Virus record (IMG/VR): IMGVR_UViG_3300027722_000021
Coordinates: 1 to 31,761 of that record
From: a virus
Reading direction: 5' to 3' (one strand)
DNA: 31,761 nt
Under the pieces are notes generated by a model. The model searched no databases. It was not told the origin of the DNA and worked only from the letters and a program-made list of their open reading frames with translations. Numbering within the stretch: the stretch's first letter is position 1; each line of letters opens with the position of its first letter. A program made the translations under genes and the position numbers. This document shows, piece by piece, positions 29,386 through 31,761 of the stretch.

Positions 29386-29661
29386 CTACCGCAGGCCGTG
29401 GACGTGAAAGATGCCCCCGATCAGGTCGCCGTTGGGTGTGTTCCGCCACTCGTTTTCCCCCTTGATCCTGTACCAGGTCAGCAGCGAACCGGTCTTCCGC
29501 TGCATGTACCCAGGCACCCGGCTGCCGTCGTGAAGGGCCAGCGTCACCTTGGTGCCCCACCTCGCCTCAACCCGCTGCCGGCCCAGAGCCGACCGGCTTT
29601 CCTTAGTGGTTTTTGCCCAGCGCTTTCGCGCTATCGCGGCCTGGTGCTCGGAGAACGTCAT
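29386..29661 (-). CDS. Small basic hypothetical protein
   Basis: 91 residues. It opens with TFSEHQAAIARKRWAKTTKESRSALGRQRVEARWG (very basic, helical) and ends NTPNGDLIGGIFHVHGLR. A TGA/ATG overlap joins it to the upstream DUF1640-like gene on the same strand, so both come from the promoter at 29892-29919. No named family is recognised; a nucleic-acid-binding role is possible from the charge. Confidence 0.6.
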   Translation of the reverse strand: MTFSEHQAAIARKRWAKTTKESRSALGRQRVEARWGTKVTLALHDGSRVPGYMQRKTGSLLTWYRIKGENEWRNTPNGDLIGGIFHVHGLR

Positions 29662-29879
29662 GGAAAAAAGAGTTGCTTTGCGGCAACCAAGAGCAATGCC
29701 GCGACCCCGGCCATGATGGCCTTCATTTGCATCTCCAGCTTGGCTAAGCGGGCGTCGAGGTAGTCCTTTGTCACGAGATCGCCGCCGCGCTCGTGAACCA
29801 CCTCGACGATGGCGTCGGCCGACTGTTCAGTGACGCCTGCCTCGATGAGTCTCCGCCTGGATGCGATGGGGTTGATCAT
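29658..29879 (-). CDS. Small membrane protein, DUF1640-like
   Basis: 73 residues from the ATG at 29879. The region SRRRLIEAGVTEQSADAIVEVVHERGGDLVTKDYLDARLAKLEMQMKAIM is typical of DUF1640/CCDC90-type proteins: helix, T-K-D/E-x-L, coiled coil. A C-terminal membrane helix follows (AIMAGVAALLLVAAKQLFF). The upstream ATG at 29900 was rejected because the -10 box of the promoter lies inside that stretch. The short 5' leader suggests near-leaderless translation. A second, expressed - strand cargo unit is implied. Confidence 0.72.
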   Translation of the reverse strand: MINPIASRRRLIEAGVTEQSADAIVEVVHERGGDLVTKDYLDARLAKLEMQMKAIMAGVAALLLVAAKQLFFP

Positions 29880-29891
29880 AACAACGCGGCG

Positions 29892-29919
29892 AATATACAT
29901 GCCGGCACGTATGAGTCAA
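29892..29919 (-). promoter_or_regulatory. Strong sigma70-type promoter
   Basis: On the - strand, TTGACT (29919-29914) and TATATT (29897-29892) are separated by 16 bases, close to consensus and unusual in such GC-rich DNA. The start point would be near 29885, only about six bases before the ATG at 29879. It drives the two - strand genes, independently of the phage early and late operons. Confidence 0.7.
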
Positions 29920-29976
29920 GGGGGCGGAACGTCAATTGTCGCGGGACGGCCGCCGGTGCTGTAGAACGCCCAAAAA

Positions 29977-30300
29977 ATGACCCCGCTCCCCACCTCCACC
30001 AGCCGATCGGGATGGCCCGAGTTCCTCTACGACTCCAAGGGCGACCTGTTCGTCCGTCTGCGCGATGGAGTGCCCACGGGGGAATTCACCGGACACGCTG
30101 TCCAGTACGGCCTCGTCGATCCGGAGACGGACATGCTCGTCCGTGAACATCTGTTCACCCCGACCATCCTTTCCACGACCGTAGATGTTCTGATGTCCGG
30201 CGGCACCTGGATGGACCCCGAGCAGATGCAGTCGGCCGGGATCCCACCCATCACAATCCCCGAGGAACCCATAACCCCACCAATCGGCAACCCGACATGA
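29977..30300 (+). CDS. Hypothetical protein
   Basis: 107 residues. The core (GWPEFLYDSKGDLFVRLRDGVPTGEFTGHAVQYGLVDPETDMLV) is strand-rich, and the end is Pro/Ile-rich (IPPITIPEEPITPPIGN). No family is recognised. It is the first of a run of small + strand genes running to the terminase, and it overlaps the next one by ATGA. A weak promoter-like pair (TTGTCG at 29936, TGTAGA at 29960) lies upstream. Confidence 0.6.
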   Translation: MTPLPTSTSRSGWPEFLYDSKGDLFVRLRDGVPTGEFTGHAVQYGLVDPETDMLVREHLFTPTILSTTVDVLMSGGTWMDPEQMQSAGIPPITIPEEPITPPIGNPT

Positions 30301-30443
30301 GCCCGCCCGAGATCCAGGTCGTCCTGGTCATCCTGCACCTGCTGGTGATCGCCAACCTCCTCTTGGTCTGGAGGCTCGACCGCAAGGTCGATGCAAAAGT
30401 TTCGCCCGCCGAAAGCGGCGGGCATGACGGGACAGGGATTTGA
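30297..30443 (+). CDS. Small single-pass membrane protein
   Basis: 48 residues, beginning at an ATGA overlap. It consists of a short N-terminus, one hydrophobic helix (VVLVILHLLVIANLLLVW, residues ~8-25) and a charged tail (RLDRKVDAKVSPAES). Size and topology suit an antiholin-, holin-like or spanin-associated peptide, but nothing is diagnostic. Its 3' part contains the hairpin at 30404-30423. Confidence 0.65.
   Translation: MSPPEIQVVLVILHLLVIANLLLVWRLDRKVDAKVSPAESGGHDGTGI
30404..30423 (-). terminator. GC hairpin, possible terminator of the proline-rich gene
   Basis: Perfect 8-bp stem GCCCGCCG/CGGCGGGC around AAAG. On the - strand it is followed by GAAACTTTT, a weak T-rich tract, and lies 30 bases past the stop of the - strand proline-rich gene. 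It is inside the coding part of a small + strand gene, so it may be only coincidental. Confidence 0.4.
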
Positions 30444-30452
30444 GACAAGCAA

Positions 30453-30950
30453 CTACTTCGGCTCCGGCTTCGGCGGAAGTTCAGTCCATGCCCACTGAAC
30501 CAGACCGCCGCCCACTGCGACCAGAAGCCAAGCCCCAGGCTTGCTAGTGTCCGGCACTTCAGGATGCGACCCCACGTTCTGCTCCGTCACCGCAGGATAG
30601 GCCCCGCCGGGAGCAATCGGGTGGGACGGAAACGGAGGCAAACCTTGCGACGGGTGGGGCGGAATGACCGGCCCTTGGCTCGGGTACGGCGGAAGCCCTT
30701 GGCTCGGGTAGACCGGGTAGACCGGCCCTTGGGATGCGTAGGGAGGCAAGCCCTGGCTCGGGTAAGGCGGGGAAACCGGCCCCTGTGACGGATAGGGAGG
30801 CAAGCCCTGCGACGGATAAGGCGGCGCGCCGGCGATTGGATGCGACGGATAGACCGGCAGACCCTGGCTCGGATACCCCGGAAAACCTGGCAGACCTTGG
30901 TCGGGATACTGACCGCCGGGGACGGGATGACCTTGAACGATAACCCACAT
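30453..30950 (-). CDS. Proline-rich tandem-repeat protein with C-terminal membrane segment
   Basis: 165 residues. After MWVIVQGHPVPGG come about ten variations of PPYPSQGLP and GPV.P.YPSQG. A short linker and a hydrophobic C-terminal segment follow (AWLLVAVGGGLVQWAW), then TELPPKPEPK. The ATG at 30950 has AAGGA eight bases before it; an in-frame ATG at 30992 overlaps the promoter at 30990-31018 and is rejected. Pro/Tyr/Gln/Gly repeats give an extended chain; with a membrane anchor this may reach across the envelope. Related repeat-type proteins occur in many phages without known role. It is transcribed against all neighbouring genes. Confidence 0.7.
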   Translation of the reverse strand: MWVIVQGHPVPGGQYPDQGLPGFPGYPSQGLPVYPSHPIAGAPPYPSQGLPPYPSQGPVSPPYPSQGLPPYASQGPVYPVYPSQGLPPYPSQGPVIPPHPSQGLPPFPSHPIAPGGAYPAVTEQNVGSHPEVPDTSKPGAWLLVAVGGGLVQWAWTELPPKPEPK

Positions 30951-30989
30951 AAATTTTCCTTCTGTTGTGTTCGGATTTAACCGCAGATC

Positions 30990-31018
30990 CATCTACCAGA
31001 TCACGGCAGGGTCGGCAA
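30990..31018 (-). promoter_or_regulatory. Candidate promoter for the proline-rich gene
   Basis: On the - strand, TTGCCG (31018-31013) and TAGATG (30995-30990) are 17 bases apart, a fair sigma70 match. The start point would fall near 30983 and give a ~33-base leader with AAGGA before the ATG at 30950. Confidence 0.45.
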
Positions 31019-31108
31019 CGAGCGCTTGGTTTGCGCTGCGAAAGGGCATCTACTCCCCATGATGAGCTGTGGCTTTAGTTCGACAACACCCATCAACCCC
31101 TCCCTTCC

Positions 31109-31282
31109 ATGACCCTCGCCCTCCTGTTCTGGATCCTCATGCTGCTCTGGCTGGTTTTCGGATTCTGGACGAACTGGCCGGCCACTGGCGCTGCACCCTG
31201 GCCCCTCGGATCGCATATCGTCCTTTGGGTCCTCATTGCCATCCTCGGTTGGCGCGTGTTCGGGCCTGCCCTCCACGCCTGA
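31109..31282 (+). CDS. Small two-helix membrane protein (holin candidate)
   Basis: 57 residues, mostly two hydrophobic helices (TLALLFWILMLLWLVFGFW and HIVLWVLIAILGWRVF) separated by a Trp/Pro/Gly loop. Holins form such small two-helix membrane proteins, and it sits in the late-end gene cluster before the terminase. No endolysin is recognisable beside it, so the holin role is only inferred. The next gene starts seven bases after the stop. Confidence 0.65.
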   Translation: MTLALLFWILMLLWLVFGFWTNWPATGAAPWPLGSHIVLWVLIAILGWRVFGPALHA

Positions 31283-31289
31283 CCCCGCC

Positions 31290-31550
31290 ATGATCCCTAC
31301 CGGCATGAACATCGTGATAAGCGACGCAAGCTGGACGGTTGCTGGCGATGTTTCGGTGGCCGATTCGGGGTGGGTCACGGTGTCGGGCGCTCACCTCGTC
31401 AAGCAGTGGGGAGCTCGAGGTCTGGGCCACCTCGCCAAGCATGGCCCATCCAAGGATACCCAGCTTGAACCCCTCGGCGAGGTCGTCCTGCATTCCGCCG
31501 CCGTCGCCCTCATGATCCCCTGCAAGACGGACTGGACCGAGTGCCCTTAG
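31290..31550 (+). CDS. Conserved small phage protein
   Basis: 86 residues from the ATG at 31290. The central WVTVSGAHLVKQWGARGLGHLAKHGPSKDTQLEPLGEVVLHSAAVALMIPC matches a short family often found in phages, with SGAH.V..WGT.RGLG.L...GP...T.LDP.G....p. The function is unknown. It follows the two-helix membrane protein closely and may belong to the same transcript. Confidence 0.65.
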   Translation: MIPTGMNIVISDASWTVAGDVSVADSGWVTVSGAHLVKQWGARGLGHLAKHGPSKDTQLEPLGEVVLHSAAVALMIPCKTDWTECP

Positions 31551-31572
31551 AATGCGCCAGGGGGGCCACCTT

Positions 31573-31761
31573 ATGTTTTCCCTGACCTACACCATCAACG
31601 TCTGCCCACGAGGCGCACGGAAGCGGCGCGGGCCATCCTCGGGGGGCAGTCAATTCCCACGGCGCACCGGCCCTTGCTCCGTACCCATACGCGCCCCGGC
31701 CCATACCAATAGCGGCCAGGGAGTCTCCTGGAACGATCGGAGCGGGCAGGGCCGGAGGTTC
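31573..31761 (+). CDS. Small basic protein crossing the circular joint (partial)
   Basis: 63 codons here (MFSLTYTINVCPRG...), preceded by AGGGGGG at a suitable distance. When base 31761 is joined to base 14 the frame continues GLKSS and stops at 29-31, giving 68 residues and ending 46 bases before the small terminase. An in-frame ATG at 31552 is an alternative start. Low complexity, Arg/Gly/Ser-rich, no family recognised; it may not be expressed. Confidence 0.45.
   Translation, partial: MFSLTYTINVCPRGARKRRGPSSGGSQFPRRTGPCSVPIRAPAHTNSGQGVSWNDRSGQGRRF
31749..31761. repeat. Right copy of 13-bp terminal redundancy
   Basis: Exact copy of bases 1-13. Joining 31761 to base 14 gives a continuous sequence, so the window most likely represents one whole phage genome of about 31,748 bp. 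Confidence 0.8.

Noticed and set aside
31001-31378. - strand frame of 125 codons opposite the small membrane genes
   Set aside because: The + strand 31109 and 31290 genes have better hydrophobic pattern, starts and family resemblance.

Overview
The window appears to be a complete temperate, tailed bacteriophage genome in circular or circularly permuted form. Its last 13 bases repeat its first 13, and a small reading frame stays open across that joint. It is GC-rich (roughly 60-65% by eye) and tightly packed, with most genes overlapping the next by ATGA or GTGA. The host is probably a high-GC member of Verrucomicrobiota or a related PVC bacterium. That is an inference from the wording of the integrase (NCLRHSF, LHYRAIV, AAKFWALAP) and from several uncharacterised gene families; no host DNA is present to test it.

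Layout. 78-6713 is the packaging and head module on the + strand: Nu1-like small terminase, gpA-family large terminase, a small HTH protein, a head-completion candidate, lambda-type portal, ClpP-like protease with a scaffold-like tail, and a cysteine-rich major capsid protein. 6736-10949 holds a neck candidate followed by virion surface genes, including a 742-residue fibre with an SGNH hydrolase domain. These surface genes unusually sit between the head and tail modules. 10953-17942 is the tail module: tail completion, terminator, tube, a short tape-measure candidate, a very large tail-tip protein and a small lipoprotein.

17948-20437 is the lysogeny region. On the - strand, a tyrosine integrase overlaps by 4 bases a membrane protein with a superinfection-immunity domain. 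The attP lies just upstream of int and is the 3' half of a tRNA-Met(CAT) gene, followed by a strong hairpin terminator. A divergent pair of small DNA-binding-type proteins, with an inverted repeat over one start codon, is the best candidate for the lysogeny switch; I see no CI-type repressor.

20426-29337 is the early region: HTH/Xis-like protein, several uncharacterised phage families, a coiled-coil protein, RusA resolvase, and a replication initiator whose own gene contains four exact 24-bp iterons (a lambda-O-like origin). 29386-31761 holds two independently promoted - strand cargo units (a DUF1640-like membrane protein and a proline-rich repeat protein) and small membrane proteins that may belong to lysis.

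The most unusual structure lies at 24080-25307. Four modules there each consist of a phase-locked NNGGC pentanucleotide array (13-24 units), a constant GGCGAGGCTACAYAYGGC boundary, and a hairpin whose stem sequence changes between copies while base pairing is kept. The modules come in two tandem pairs, each pair directly upstream of one gene. I know of no described element that matches.
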